Made by a program: the position numbers and the translations under genes. Shown piece after piece: positions 17,136 through 25,008 of a DNA stretch of 56,575 nucleotides. The stretch is from a bacterium (GTDB lineage Bacteria > Patescibacteriota > Gracilibacteria > UBA1369 > GCA-2718715): assembly GCA_018662325.1 (NCBI GenBank), contig JABJGM010000001.1, positions 1-56,575 on the forward strand, written 5' to 3'. Position 1 is the stretch's first letter. Each line of letters starts with the position of its first letter. A model generated the notes under the pieces. The model ran no database searches, was not told the DNA's origin, and was given only the letters and a program-made list of their open reading frames with translations.

Positions 17136-18395
17136 ATGTACTTTCAAAATAAAAACATATATATAATCGGAATCAGTGGAATTGGAACAAGTGGACTAGC
17201 TATGTTTTTAAATGAAAAGAATATAAAACTAGAAGGATCATCTGATATAAGAAATAAACAAGTAGAAAAACTTGAAAACAAAAATATTAAAGTGAACATT
17301 GGTCACAATAGAAAGATACAAGAAAATGTAAATATAATAATTTACACAGAAGCTATTAACAAAGAAACAAACCAGGAGTTTATTGATGCAAAAAAAAGAA
17401 ATATAGAATGCTTAACATACAGACAAGCACTTGGAAAATTAACAAAAGAATACGAATTAATATCAATAAGTGGAACTCACGGAAAAACAACAACAACATC
17501 CTTACTAATAGCAGCATTTTTAGAAAACAAGATAGATATCAATGCAATTGTAGGCACAAACATAAAAATATTAAATGATTCCAACTACAAAACTGGAACA
17601 AGTAAATATTTCATTCTTGAAACATGTGAATTAAACGAAGGGTTTTTAAGTTTAAATCCAGATATTTTAGGAATAACTAATATAGAACTAGATCACTTAG
17701 AAAGTTTTAACAATGAAGAAGAATATATAAGTTGCTTTCAAAGTTTTTGTAAGCAAGTAAAAGATCAAATATTTATAAATGCCAAAGATAAAAACTCAAA
17801 AGAATTAAAAATACCAGAAAATAAGACTAAACTATTTAACGAAGGAAAACTTCCGGATCCAAAAAATTTAATTGGAGAATTTAATAAGGAAAACGCCGAT
17901 TTGGCTTTAAAGATTGCAAATTATCTTGGATTAGCAGAAGAAAAGAGTTTAAAAGGTATTCAAGAATTTGAAGGAATTGATAAAAGAATGATGAACGTTA
18001 AAGACAATATTTATATTGATTACGCTCATCACCCAACAGCAATCAAAAAAGCATTAGAGGGTTTTAAGGATAAATTCAAGAATTCAAAAATTTGTCTAAT
18101 TTATCAACCGCATCAATACTCAAGAACTATAAAACTGATTGATCAATTTAAAGATGTATTCAATAAAGCCGATAAAGTTATTATTACAGATATTTATGAA
18201 TGTAGAGATAATAAAGAAGATGTGAAAAATATGAATGTTGAAAAATTTATATCAAAAACAAATCATCACAACATTTTAAACGGAGAAGGATTAGAGAACA
18301 CAAAAAAAATTCTTGATGATCTAAGAAAAGAATTCGATTATCTAATAATCATGGGAGCAGGAAACATAAGCAATCTATACGTAGATTTATACTAA
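17136..18395 (+). CDS. murC: UDP-N-acetylmuramate--L-alanine ligase
   Basis: Mur ligase of 419 residues, slightly short for MurC. It has the N-terminal Rossmann domain GISGIGTSGLAMFL, the ATP loop SGTHGKTTTTS (about 112-122), the central metal/ATP region with LDHLESF, and the C-terminal segment DYAHHPTAIKKAL with YQPHQYSRT. It adds the first amino acid of the peptidoglycan stem. A TATAAC box only three bases before the ATG suggests a near-leaderless transcript. The last 14 codons have a degenerate copy about 118 bp downstream. Confidence 0.93.
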   Translation: MYFQNKNIYIIGISGIGTSGLAMFLNEKNIKLEGSSDIRNKQVEKLENKNIKVNIGHNRKIQENVNIIIYTEAINKETNQEFIDAKKRNIECLTYRQALGKLTKEYELISISGTHGKTTTTSLLIAAFLENKIDINAIVGTNIKILNDSNYKTGTSKYFILETCELNEGFLSLNPDILGITNIELDHLESFNNEEEYISCFQSFCKQVKDQIFINAKDKNSKELKIPENKTKLFNEGKLPDPKNLIGEFNKENADLALKIANYLGLAEEKSLKGIQEFEGIDKRMMNVKDNIYIDYAHHPTAIKKALEGFKDKFKNSKICLIYQPHQYSRTIKLIDQFKDVFNKADKVIITDIYECRDNKEDVKNMNVEKFISKTNHHNILNGEGLENTKKILDDLRKEFDYLIIMGAGNISNLYVDLY

Positions 18396-18523
18396 GAATG
18401 ATAAATAAATCGACTGTAGTAGATATAAATTGTCTATAAGTAGATTTACAGTAGCATTGATTGAAGAATTGAATATAGGGGTAATAAGTAGTCTATACCA
18501 AGGTTTATACTAAAACTGATAAA
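18366..18523 (+). repeat. Degenerate duplication of the murC 3' end
   Basis: The 40 bases at 18366-18405 (murC tail and stop) and at 18484-18523 match at 33 positions by my count. The second copy still reads LYxxLY-stop in the murC frame. A weaker third relative lies between them (about 18424-18455). The second copy also contains the yggT stop codon on the other strand. Confidence 0.6.
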
Positions 18524-18759
18524 AGTACAGACTGCATTACATCTAGTAATAACAATGCAACTATAGGTGAAAAATCAATCATACCAACTGGTGGTATGAA
18601 CCTTTTAATGAAATTTAAATATGGATCTGTAATATCAGATATAAAATATGTAAGAGAATTAGGTCGAGGTTTAACCCATGACATTAAAACTCTAAAAAAT
18701 ATAAGAAAAGAGAAAAGTCTAAAAAAAACAGAAATAAAAGTAAGTATTGGTGAATTCAT
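18505..18759 (-). CDS. YggT family small membrane protein
   Basis: The 84 residues form two hydrophobic segments with the family motif FFRVLMSWVKPRP and the central DPYLNFIKRFIPPVGMIDFSP. YggT proteins are widespread integral membrane proteins linked to cell envelope and division, with no settled biochemical role. The C-terminus is encoded in the duplicated murC tail. Confidence 0.85.
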   Translation of the reverse strand: MNSPILTFISVFFRLFSFLIFFRVLMSWVKPRPNSLTYFISDITDPYLNFIKRFIPPVGMIDFSPIVALLLLDVMQSVLLSVLV

Positions 18760-18818
18760 TTTTAAATATTAAAACTAAACAAATTATATATATAGCAAGA
18801 TAAAAAAACAAATTAATC

Positions 18819-18847
18819 TTGATGGTGAGTGAATACTCACCTATAAT
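18819..18847 (+). promoter_or_regulatory. Promoter with a palindromic operator filling the spacer
   Basis: TTGATG (18819-18824) and TATAAT (18842-18847) are exactly 17 bp apart. The spacer carries the inverted repeat GGTGAGT-GAAT-ACTCACC (18824-18841). An operator in this position usually binds a repressor that blocks polymerase. It drives the small HhH gene, and it also lies about 65 bp upstream of the divergent yggT. Confidence 0.65.
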
Positions 18848-18877
18848 GAAAATAAGAATAATAATTAATATTTAGAT

Positions 18878-19063
18878 ATGAGCACAAACACAAATCTTTG
18901 CTTCTTACCTGGAATAGGAAGACATACTCTTAAAGCTTTAGAATTTTATGAAATCAAGACATTTGCAGATTTTATAAAATTCAACGAAGTAGAAATAAAA
19001 TTACTACTAGGAAAAAGCGGAATAAAATTATGGAAATTAGCAAAGAAACTAACTAATAAATAA
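18878..19063 (+). CDS. Small helix-hairpin-helix protein
   Basis: The 61-residue protein is essentially one HhH unit pair: FLPGIGRHTLKALEFYEIKT followed by a second helical hairpin with LLGKSGIKLWKLAKKL. The LPGIG hairpin is the sequence-independent DNA-backbone contact of HhH proteins. No catalytic domain is attached. It is probably a small DNA-binding accessory protein; which process it serves cannot be told. It sits behind a promoter with a palindromic spacer, so it may be conditionally expressed. Confidence 0.6.
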   Translation: MSTNTNLCFLPGIGRHTLKALEFYEIKTFADFIKFNEVEIKLLLGKSGIKLWKLAKKLTNK

Positions 19064-19123
19064 ATTAACCAAAATCAAGATGAAAGAACACTTTCTATAA
19101 GTTCTCTTACGAGAACTAAAATA

Positions 19124-21100
19124 TTAAAACCAAAGCCAACCTTTTCTTCTAACAATAACACCTAAAACAAAACTAAGCATCAAACATAAAAGAGCAATAT
19201 TCTCAGAAGGACCAACATTAGAAGTTTCTAAACTCTGTAAGTCTTGAGAAGAATCCAATCCATTATTTTGAATAAAATCAGAATCTAGAATTTGATTAGA
19301 ATCCAATCCATAACTATCTACATTTAAACCAAAAGAACTAGTTACGGATCTTGAAGTAACAGCCGATACTAAATTAGAGCCTTGCCTTGATAAATTACCA
19401 TCTAAATCAACGGCAAAAATTGTAAAATAATACTGTAGATCATTCTGAAGTTGCTCAATAGTGAAAGCATTTGTAGAGTCAAAAGTTCTAATTTCAGAAT
19501 TTAGATTTGCAGGATCCAAACCAAATCTTATTAAATAAAAAGAAACACCAGTATTATCATTTGCAGGCAACCAATTTAGTTGAACCTTACTAGAATCAGA
19601 AACAGTTGAAACACCAGCAACATTAGAAGGTGGAATGAAAATAGCATCAGAAACAAAATTATTATTAGAAGAGTTCGAATTTTCTACTTGTAAATCTAAA
19701 TCAGAATCTAGTGAATTGGGATTTACATTAAAATCAATCTCTTCTGTTTCATTTGTATTTGGTAACTCTGGTGGTAAAACAAATAACTTCTCTGGGATCA
19801 AAAAAGTATTTGACGCACCTTGAAAATCAACATAAATAACACTAATGTTATATTCACCTGACAAAACAGGGCTTACTAGTTCACCAAAAAATTTACTACT
19901 AGCATCATCAACATTCTCTAAGTCAAATTTCTTTCCATCAATAATAACTGAAGCATTAGAAACTCTATCAGAGAAAGTTAACTCTAAATTGAATTTCTTT
20001 AAAGGTCTTACAGATTCTGGAGCAATAACGAAATCATTTAGTATTGCAGATTCAGTTATAATTTCTAATTCAACAATATTGGATTTAACTCCATCTATTT
20101 CAGCATAAAATTCGTAATCTCCGTCAGCAAAAGGGGGAGAAATAAATTGAAAATTTCCTTCACCATCTGAACCAAGAGAGATTAACAAACTGTCGTTTTC
20201 AAATAGCTTCACTTCTTTTCCAGGAGAGGTTTTTCCAATGAACTCAATAGTATTTATATTGCTAATACCGGAACTTGGAGAATCTAAAGAAATATTAATA
20301 TTTGCATTCGAGTCTTGATTTTCTTGATTTGAAGCCGAAGGCTTAACATTTATTTCAAAAGCAGCTTCTAGTGAAGAATCTTGGGAGTCAAATAGTCTTA
20401 TGATTTTATCTCCAGGTGTTGAAAATGAAATACTAGATGAAAAAGTATGTCTACCAGCATCATCAATTTCAAACTCATAAGGATCAGGTAAGGTTACATT
20501 TTCATCATCAATAACTTCAAAATTTAAAGTACCTACATATTCCTGATTATTATTAGAATCAGAATCTAAAGCTTGCACCGTAAAAGTAAGAAATTCATCA
20601 ACATTGATTAATTCTTCAAAATCTGAAATTTCAAATCGTGGATTTTCTATGCCAAGCAAAGGTTCATCCTCGTCAACAACCTGGGAATTATTCGCGATTA
20701 AATTAGCAGTCTCCTGAGTATCATCTCCACCAATTGCCTTTGAATTAAAAGGATTGTAAATAGATACATTAAAAGTATCAGAGGCTATAATAGAATCATT
20801 TTGATATGCAGATAATTTATATTTACCAGCTTTATTAAAATAAATTTGAGACATATAGGCTTCATAACTAGAGTTTTGTAAATTAATCGAATTTACATTA
20901 GAAATTAAATAGTCTGTACCCTTAGCGTCAGTTAATACAAGATTAATATCATTAAGAGCTTTATCGTTAGAAAGTGTGTATTTAACTTTAGAGGAAACAT
21001 AGGAATCTTTAACAAATAAATCTAATGCCAAAGATTGGTTTAAATTTAAGAGGGCAAAGAAAGAAAAAATAAATATAAAATGTGTAAGCTTAAAATTCAT
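19124..21100 (-). CDS. Large Ig/FN3 cell-surface protein with C-terminal membrane anchor
   Basis: The 658-residue protein has an N-terminal signal peptide (about residues 1-25, ending near SLALDLF), several beta-sandwich-like modules rich in Asp, Ser and Asn, a fibronectin type III-like domain near 490-585, an Asp/Ser/Gln linker, and a C-terminal hydrophobic helix followed by RRKGWLWF. Helix plus basic tail resembles a sorting or stop-transfer signal, with VGPSEN just before it, but there is no LPxTG. It is probably displayed on the cell surface. It is transcribed alone. Confidence 0.75.
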   Translation of the reverse strand: MNFKLTHFIFIFSFFALLNLNQSLALDLFVKDSYVSSKVKYTLSNDKALNDINLVLTDAKGTDYLISNVNSINLQNSSYEAYMSQIYFNKAGKYKLSAYQNDSIIASDTFNVSIYNPFNSKAIGGDDTQETANLIANNSQVVDEDEPLLGIENPRFEISDFEELINVDEFLTFTVQALDSDSNNNQEYVGTLNFEVIDDENVTLPDPYEFEIDDAGRHTFSSSISFSTPGDKIIRLFDSQDSSLEAAFEINVKPSASNQENQDSNANINISLDSPSSGISNINTIEFIGKTSPGKEVKLFENDSLLISLGSDGEGNFQFISPPFADGDYEFYAEIDGVKSNIVELEIITESAILNDFVIAPESVRPLKKFNLELTFSDRVSNASVIIDGKKFDLENVDDASSKFFGELVSPVLSGEYNISVIYVDFQGASNTFLIPEKLFVLPPELPNTNETEEIDFNVNPNSLDSDLDLQVENSNSSNNNFVSDAIFIPPSNVAGVSTVSDSSKVQLNWLPANDNTGVSFYLIRFGLDPANLNSEIRTFDSTNAFTIEQLQNDLQYYFTIFAVDLDGNLSRQGSNLVSAVTSRSVTSSFGLNVDSYGLDSNQILDSDFIQNNGLDSSQDLQSLETSNVGPSENIALLCLMLSFVLGVIVRRKGWLWF

Positions 21101-21186
21101 AAATAAATAAGGAAATTAATTAATTCTATTGTAGAATAAAAACAAAAGATTTGCATTGAATTAAGGGAGTTTTTACAAGAAAAAAC

Positions 21187-21215
21187 TTGTAAAAAAAGTA
21201 AATTTATGTTAATAT
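21187..21215 (+). promoter_or_regulatory. Promoter of the rsbW-like operon
   Basis: TTGTAA (21187-21192), a 17-bp spacer and TAATAT (21210-21215), preceded by an extended -10 TG. The first ATG is 21 bp downstream. Confidence 0.5.
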
Positions 21216-21235
21216 TTAATGATTAAATAAAATCA

Positions 21236-21787
21236 ATGAAAGAAATACAAGGCGTAATCAAAGGATCAAATCCCGTAAAGATAAATAGCGACAAAGATAT
21301 TGAAATCAAAATCGAAATTCCAACAAAGGCTTATTTTATGTCTGGGATTAGGGATTTTACTCTTCAAATGATTAAAAATATGACTGATTTTTCTGAAAAC
21401 TGGGCATATAGATTTCAGTCTGTAGTTGATGAATTATGTAATAACGCAATTGAACATGGATCAGATCCCGATAGTTTTATCAAAATCAAATTTATCGCAG
21501 TTCCAGATAAACATATAAAAATTCAAGTAGAAGACTTTGGAAAAAAAGAAAATCCAATCACAGCTCAAGAAATACTTGAAAAAATCAATAAAACACAACA
21601 AACAGACATTAAAGACTTAGGACTAAGAGGCAGAGGTTTGGCATTTATAGTATCTAAATGGACAGATAAACTAGAGATCAAAGATACACAAAACGGAGGG
21701 CATATCGTAGAAATAACGAAAAATCTAAATGATCAAACATTTAAAACCCTTGAAAGGAGTCTAGAACCAAATCAAATTATAATTTAA
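21236..21787 (+). CDS. RsbW/SpoIIAB-like anti-sigma or serine kinase ATPase
   Basis: The 183-residue HATPase_c_2 protein has N-box DELCNNAIEHGS (65-76), G1 EDFG (99-102) and G2 GLRGRGLA (129-136), all intact. Members bind a sigma factor or another target and phosphorylate a STAS antagonist on serine. The STAS gene follows 12 bp later, so the partner-switch pair is complete. No sigma factor gene and no PP2C phosphatase lie in this window, so the output is unknown. The N-terminal 25 residues precede the ATPase fold. Confidence 0.85.
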   Translation: MKEIQGVIKGSNPVKINSDKDIEIKIEIPTKAYFMSGIRDFTLQMIKNMTDFSENWAYRFQSVVDELCNNAIEHGSDPDSFIKIKFIAVPDKHIKIQVEDFGKKENPITAQEILEKINKTQQTDIKDLGLRGRGLAFIVSKWTDKLEIKDTQNGGHIVEITKNLNDQTFKTLERSLEPNQIII

Positions 21788-21799
21788 ATTTTTAAAATC

Positions 21800-22165
21800 A
21801 TGGCTGAAATAAAATATACATTTTCTGAACTACTAGTAACAGGAAAAACAAATCCAATAAAATTAATAGCACTAGAAGGAATTCTTGATGAATCTAACGC
21901 GGATGATTTTGCACCCAAAGTTTACGAAGTAATAGAACAAATGCCAGAACAAACTTCCGTAATCTTAGACTTAGAAAAACTAAGTTATATGAATTCAAAA
22001 TCAATTGGATACATTGCAGATTACTTCAATAAAGTTACAGCAAAAGGGGGGAAGATTGTAATTGCTAAACCAGCAAGGAACGTTAAAGAAACACTTTGCG
22101 TTGTTGGACTTGATCAAATGATACCATTTACGCAAACTTTAGAGGAAGCTAAACTTCAAGCATAA
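21800..22165 (+). CDS. STAS-domain anti-anti-sigma factor (RsbV/SpoIIAA-like)
   Basis: The 121-residue STAS domain has a VILDLEKLSYMNSKSIGYI core. The segment that normally carries the phosphorylated serine in DSSG reads NSKS (residues 65-68) here, so it is unclear which serine is modified. It should bind the preceding RsbW-like protein when unphosphorylated. Its stop overlaps the next start by 1 nt (TAATG), which couples it to the PrsW-type protease gene. Confidence 0.85.
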   Translation: MAEIKYTFSELLVTGKTNPIKLIALEGILDESNADDFAPKVYEVIEQMPEQTSVILDLEKLSYMNSKSIGYIADYFNKVTAKGGKIVIAKPARNVKETLCVVGLDQMIPFTQTLEEAKLQA

Positions 22166-22782
22166 TGGATTTAAAAACTCTCATCTGTATAGTTCTAGCA
22201 TGTTTACCTGCAATTATTTGGAGTTATGTATTTTTGAACAGAAGAGATAAGAATTTTAAAACATATCTATGGATATTCTTAGGAGGTACTTTAACTGTAT
22301 TTCCAATCTTAGGATATCAACTTTTATATTCTAATACAGTTGGACAAACCAGCTATGACTTTGTTGGGCCATTAAGAGAGGTACTAAGTCCCAATATGTG
22401 GTACGTAGTATTGTATTCTTTTGTTGGGATAACAGAAGAGTTTATTAAATTTATGATTGTAAAAATTACAGACAAAAAAAATCCAGAAATTATTACAACC
22501 TTAGCAGACTCACTTAAACTAGGGATACTAGCAGCTTTAGGTTTTGCATTTTCGGAAAATATAATTTATTTCGTAAGAATCTGGAGTCGACATGGATTTG
22601 ATGGATTAGTAGGTCCATTTATATTTAGATCAATCTTTACAGTGTGTGCGCATTTAATATTCTCTGGAATATTTGCCTATTATTATGGAATTTCTAAATT
22701 TGCTCGAGACTTTATTGATTTTGAAAAATGGAAAGGAGAAAAAGTTACAATTGTAGATTATTATAAATTCAGAAGAAAATAA
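22165..22782 (+). CDS. PrsW-type intramembrane protease, N-terminal part (stopped by in-frame TAA)
   Basis: The 205-residue multi-span membrane protein carries two PrsW motifs: TEEFIK and GFAFSENIIYF, then RSIFTVCAHLIFSGIFAYYYG. PrsW in Bacillus cuts an anti-sigma factor at the membrane. The reading frame stops at TAA (22780-22782), but the same frame continues with the missing family end (KGLFLSMILHAIFN). The intact gene was therefore one frame, and a single base change explains the stop. Co-transcribed with rsbW/rsbV-like genes, it fits a stress-signalling cassette. As it stands it is either split in two or a pseudogene. Confidence 0.75.
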   Translation: MDLKTLICIVLACLPAIIWSYVFLNRRDKNFKTYLWIFLGGTLTVFPILGYQLLYSNTVGQTSYDFVGPLREVLSPNMWYVVLYSFVGITEEFIKFMIVKITDKKNPEIITTLADSLKLGILAALGFAFSENIIYFVRIWSRHGFDGLVGPFIFRSIFTVCAHLIFSGIFAYYYGISKFARDFIDFEKWKGEKVTIVDYYKFRRK

Positions 22783-23157
22783 GTTTATAAAGGTCTATTT
22801 TTATCAATGATTCTGCATGCTATCTTCAACACAATGCTGTCTATAAAGATGCCAAACAATATAAATATTTTATTTGTAATCTTACAAGTAGCAGCAATGT
22901 TTATGTTCCTACAATACTTACTTAATCAAAAAACAGGAAATCTAACCTTTATTTTAGGTGAGAAATACAACTCAACAATGTCAGTAGAAAACGAAGAAGT
23001 AGTACTAGAATTAATAGGACAATGGTACAACGAGAAAAAATACAAAGAGGTAGTTGGAGTTTGTGAAAGATTACTAAAAAGAGATCCAGACAACAACGTT
23101 GTAAAGATCTTTATGAATAAATCGAAAGACGAGTTAGAAAAACAAGAAGATCAATAA
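22783..23157 (+). pseudogene. PrsW C-terminal part, same frame, after the in-frame stop
   Basis: Directly after the TAA the frame reads VYKGLFLSM and then ILHAIFNTML, the third conserved PrsW segment, followed by one more membrane helix and a soluble helical tail of about 60 residues ending in KQEDQ. The first possible restart is the ATG at 22807, which would give a 116-residue protein. If both pieces are made they could assemble; otherwise the protease is inactive. Sequence beyond the stop shows no further damage, so the lesion is recent, a sequencing error, or functional. Confidence 0.65.
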
Positions 23158-24095
23158 AAATTTAAGATAAAATACAATAGGTAGAAAAACAAAAACATAA
23201 AACCTAAGGACTTAGTTAGCTTTTTATCTTTTCTAAAGAATAAAAAAACAAAAAGTAAAACTTGTACTAAAACCATAGCATAAAAATGAAAAGTCACAGA
23301 AGGCAAATACTCAATCGGTTTAAGAGTAGAAGATATTCCTAAAACCAATAACAAATTAAAAATATTAGAACCAACTATGTTCCCAATCATTAATTCATGA
23401 TTATTTTTTTTAAATGCCGTAAAACTTGTAACAATTTCTGGAAGTGAAGTCCCAAGACTAATTAACAAAGCTCCAATCAAAGTTTGATTTAAACCAAAAA
23501 CACGAGAAATCTCAAGTCCATTACTCACAACCTGATGAGAACCAAAAATCAAAAACAAAAAACCAAACAAAATATATAGAAATGTTTTTAATTTACTTAA
23601 CAAAATAAACTCAGGTTTTTCTTCAAAAAGCCCTTCTTTGTAATTAAATAAAGTCCAAACAAAGAAAGCAAACAAACTCAGAAGTATTAAGCCATCAAAT
23701 TTATCTAATTGATTAACAAGATTAGAACCAAAAAAAGAATCATTTAAAGCTAAAAAAAGAAAAAAACTTAGCAGCAAAGTAAAAGGCAACTCAAGCTTAA
23801 CTAATCTTTTATGAACATCAACAATACCAAATATAGAAGCGAGTCCAAGTACCAATGAAATATTGATAATCACTGATCCAAAAATATTTCCAAATAAAAT
23901 TCCTGAAGAATTATTTAAAACTGAAGTAATAGAAACAAACAACTCAGGTGCGGATGTTCCAAAAGCGATTACCGTTAAACCAATAATAACTTGATTTAAA
24001 TTAAAACGCCCAGCAAGTGAAGCAGCTCCATCTGTTAAAAGATCTGCTCCTTTAATTAAAAAGTAAAGACCAACTAAAAAATATACAAAAATCAT
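23151..24095 (-). CDS. CaCA-family cation antiporter (YrbG-like Na+/Ca2+ exchanger)
   Basis: The 314-residue protein has about ten membrane helices and the two inverted alpha repeats of the family: GTSAPELFVS with GNIFGSVIIN in the first half, and GTSLPEIVTS with GNIVGSNIFN in the second. These acidic and asparagine residues line the ion path. It exchanges Ca2+ or another cation for Na+ or H+ across the inner membrane. It is convergent with the PrsW-like fragment, overlapping by 7 bp. Confidence 0.92.
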   Translation of the reverse strand: MIFVYFLVGLYFLIKGADLLTDGAASLAGRFNLNQVIIGLTVIAFGTSAPELFVSITSVLNNSSGILFGNIFGSVIINISLVLGLASIFGIVDVHKRLVKLELPFTLLLSFFLFLALNDSFFGSNLVNQLDKFDGLILLSLFAFFVWTLFNYKEGLFEEKPEFILLSKLKTFLYILFGFLFLIFGSHQVVSNGLEISRVFGLNQTLIGALLISLGTSLPEIVTSFTAFKKNNHELMIGNIVGSNIFNLLLVLGISSTLKPIEYLPSVTFHFYAMVLVQVLLFVFLFFRKDKKLTKSLGFMFLFFYLLYFILNFY

Positions 24096-24148
24096 AAAAA
24101 ATGTATTAACAAATATAGATTAGCATATAAAATAAGAGTAAGAAAACC

Positions 24149-24177
24149 TTGACGTTTCAAGAAAAAAACTATATAAT
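24149..24177 (+). promoter_or_regulatory. Strong sigma70-type promoter
   Basis: TTGACG (24149-24154), a 17-bp spacer and a perfect TATAAT (24172-24177). A small hairpin ATCCA-CTT-TGGAT follows in the leader of the next gene. Confidence 0.75.
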
Positions 24178-24215
24178 TAAATATCCACTTTGGATAAAAA
24201 AATTAACCATAAAAA

Positions 24216-24875
24216 ATGACAATTGAGACCAATTCAAATAATAAGTTTGAAACAATAACAAATAATGGTGTTGAATTCTTAAACGTAGGAAATAAACTAA
24301 GAGCATATTACGATGCAAACCCACAAGCCGAAGTTTACCTTGTGAAAAAAGAAGAAACAAAAGGTAGAATTGCTAAAGCAGGTGAAATAGTAAACTGTAT
24401 TGAAGATGGTCAAGATGCAGTACAAATTGCAGAAGAAGGAGATATCATTCTTCAAAACAAGTCGGATCAAGGAGAATATATATATAGAAACGGCAAAGGA
24501 ACTGTAGAACAAAGAATAGAAAAATTCAATGAAGCCTACGAAGCACATCCAAATAAAGATGATTTATATGTAGACAAAGGATGTCGACCAGCAAAATTAG
24601 CAACAGAAAATATTTCAGGGTTAGCATCTTGGGGATCAACAACAGAAACCAAAGCAGGAGGTTATATAATTAGAGATGGCGATGGAGCTTATACAATTGC
24701 AGCAGAATCAATTCAAGATTATAGATTTGCTACAAAAGAAGAAATAATTGCAAGAGTACCAGGAGCGAAAATAGAAGAGGTTACAGAAGGTGTATATGGT
24801 ACAATAATAGAAAACCTAGAAAACTATAAGGACGAGGAAGGATGGTATCATGATTACTATCACGGGTTAGAATAA
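24216..24875 (+). CDS. Hypothetical protein with two G-[DY]-x-I-type modules
   Basis: The 219-residue acidic soluble protein matches no family I can name with confidence. Two stretches share a pattern: EEGDIILQN...GEYIYRNG...KFNEAYE (about residues 73-110) and KAGGYIIRDGDGAYTIAAESIQDYRF (about 144-172). This resembles the G-D-Y-I-V...G...F...Y pattern of small domains found in phage and actinobacterial proteins. The N-terminal region of the neighbouring adenosine deaminase shows the same pattern, hinting that the two proteins are related in function. The gene has its own strong promoter and terminator. Confidence 0.6.
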   Translation: MTIETNSNNKFETITNNGVEFLNVGNKLRAYYDANPQAEVYLVKKEETKGRIAKAGEIVNCIEDGQDAVQIAEEGDIILQNKSDQGEYIYRNGKGTVEQRIEKFNEAYEAHPNKDDLYVDKGCRPAKLATENISGLASWGSTTETKAGGYIIRDGDGAYTIAAESIQDYRFATKEEIIARVPGAKIEEVTEGVYGTIIENLENYKDEEGWYHDYYHGLE

Positions 24876-24896
24876 GTATCTAGATACCAAAAAAAT

Positions 24897-24928
24897 AAAA
24901 AAAGCTTCACATAATGTGAGGCTTTTTT
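24897..24928 (+). terminator. Intrinsic terminator
   Basis: AAAAAAGC-T-TCACA-TAA-TGTGA-G-GCTTTTTT forms a long stem with a T-run. The A-run on the other side makes it potentially bidirectional. Confidence 0.8.
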
Positions 24929-24952
24929 AATATAAGTATCTAAGTACTAACC

Positions 24953-24981
24953 TTTACAAGATTGATTCAATATAGTATAAT
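24953..24981 (+). promoter_or_regulatory. Promoter of the adenosine deaminase gene
   Basis: TTTACA (24953-24958), a 17-bp spacer and TATAAT (24976-24981), 28 bp ahead of the ATG. Confidence 0.7.
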
Positions 24982-25008
24982 TTAATAATTATAAAAATAA
25001 AAATAAGA

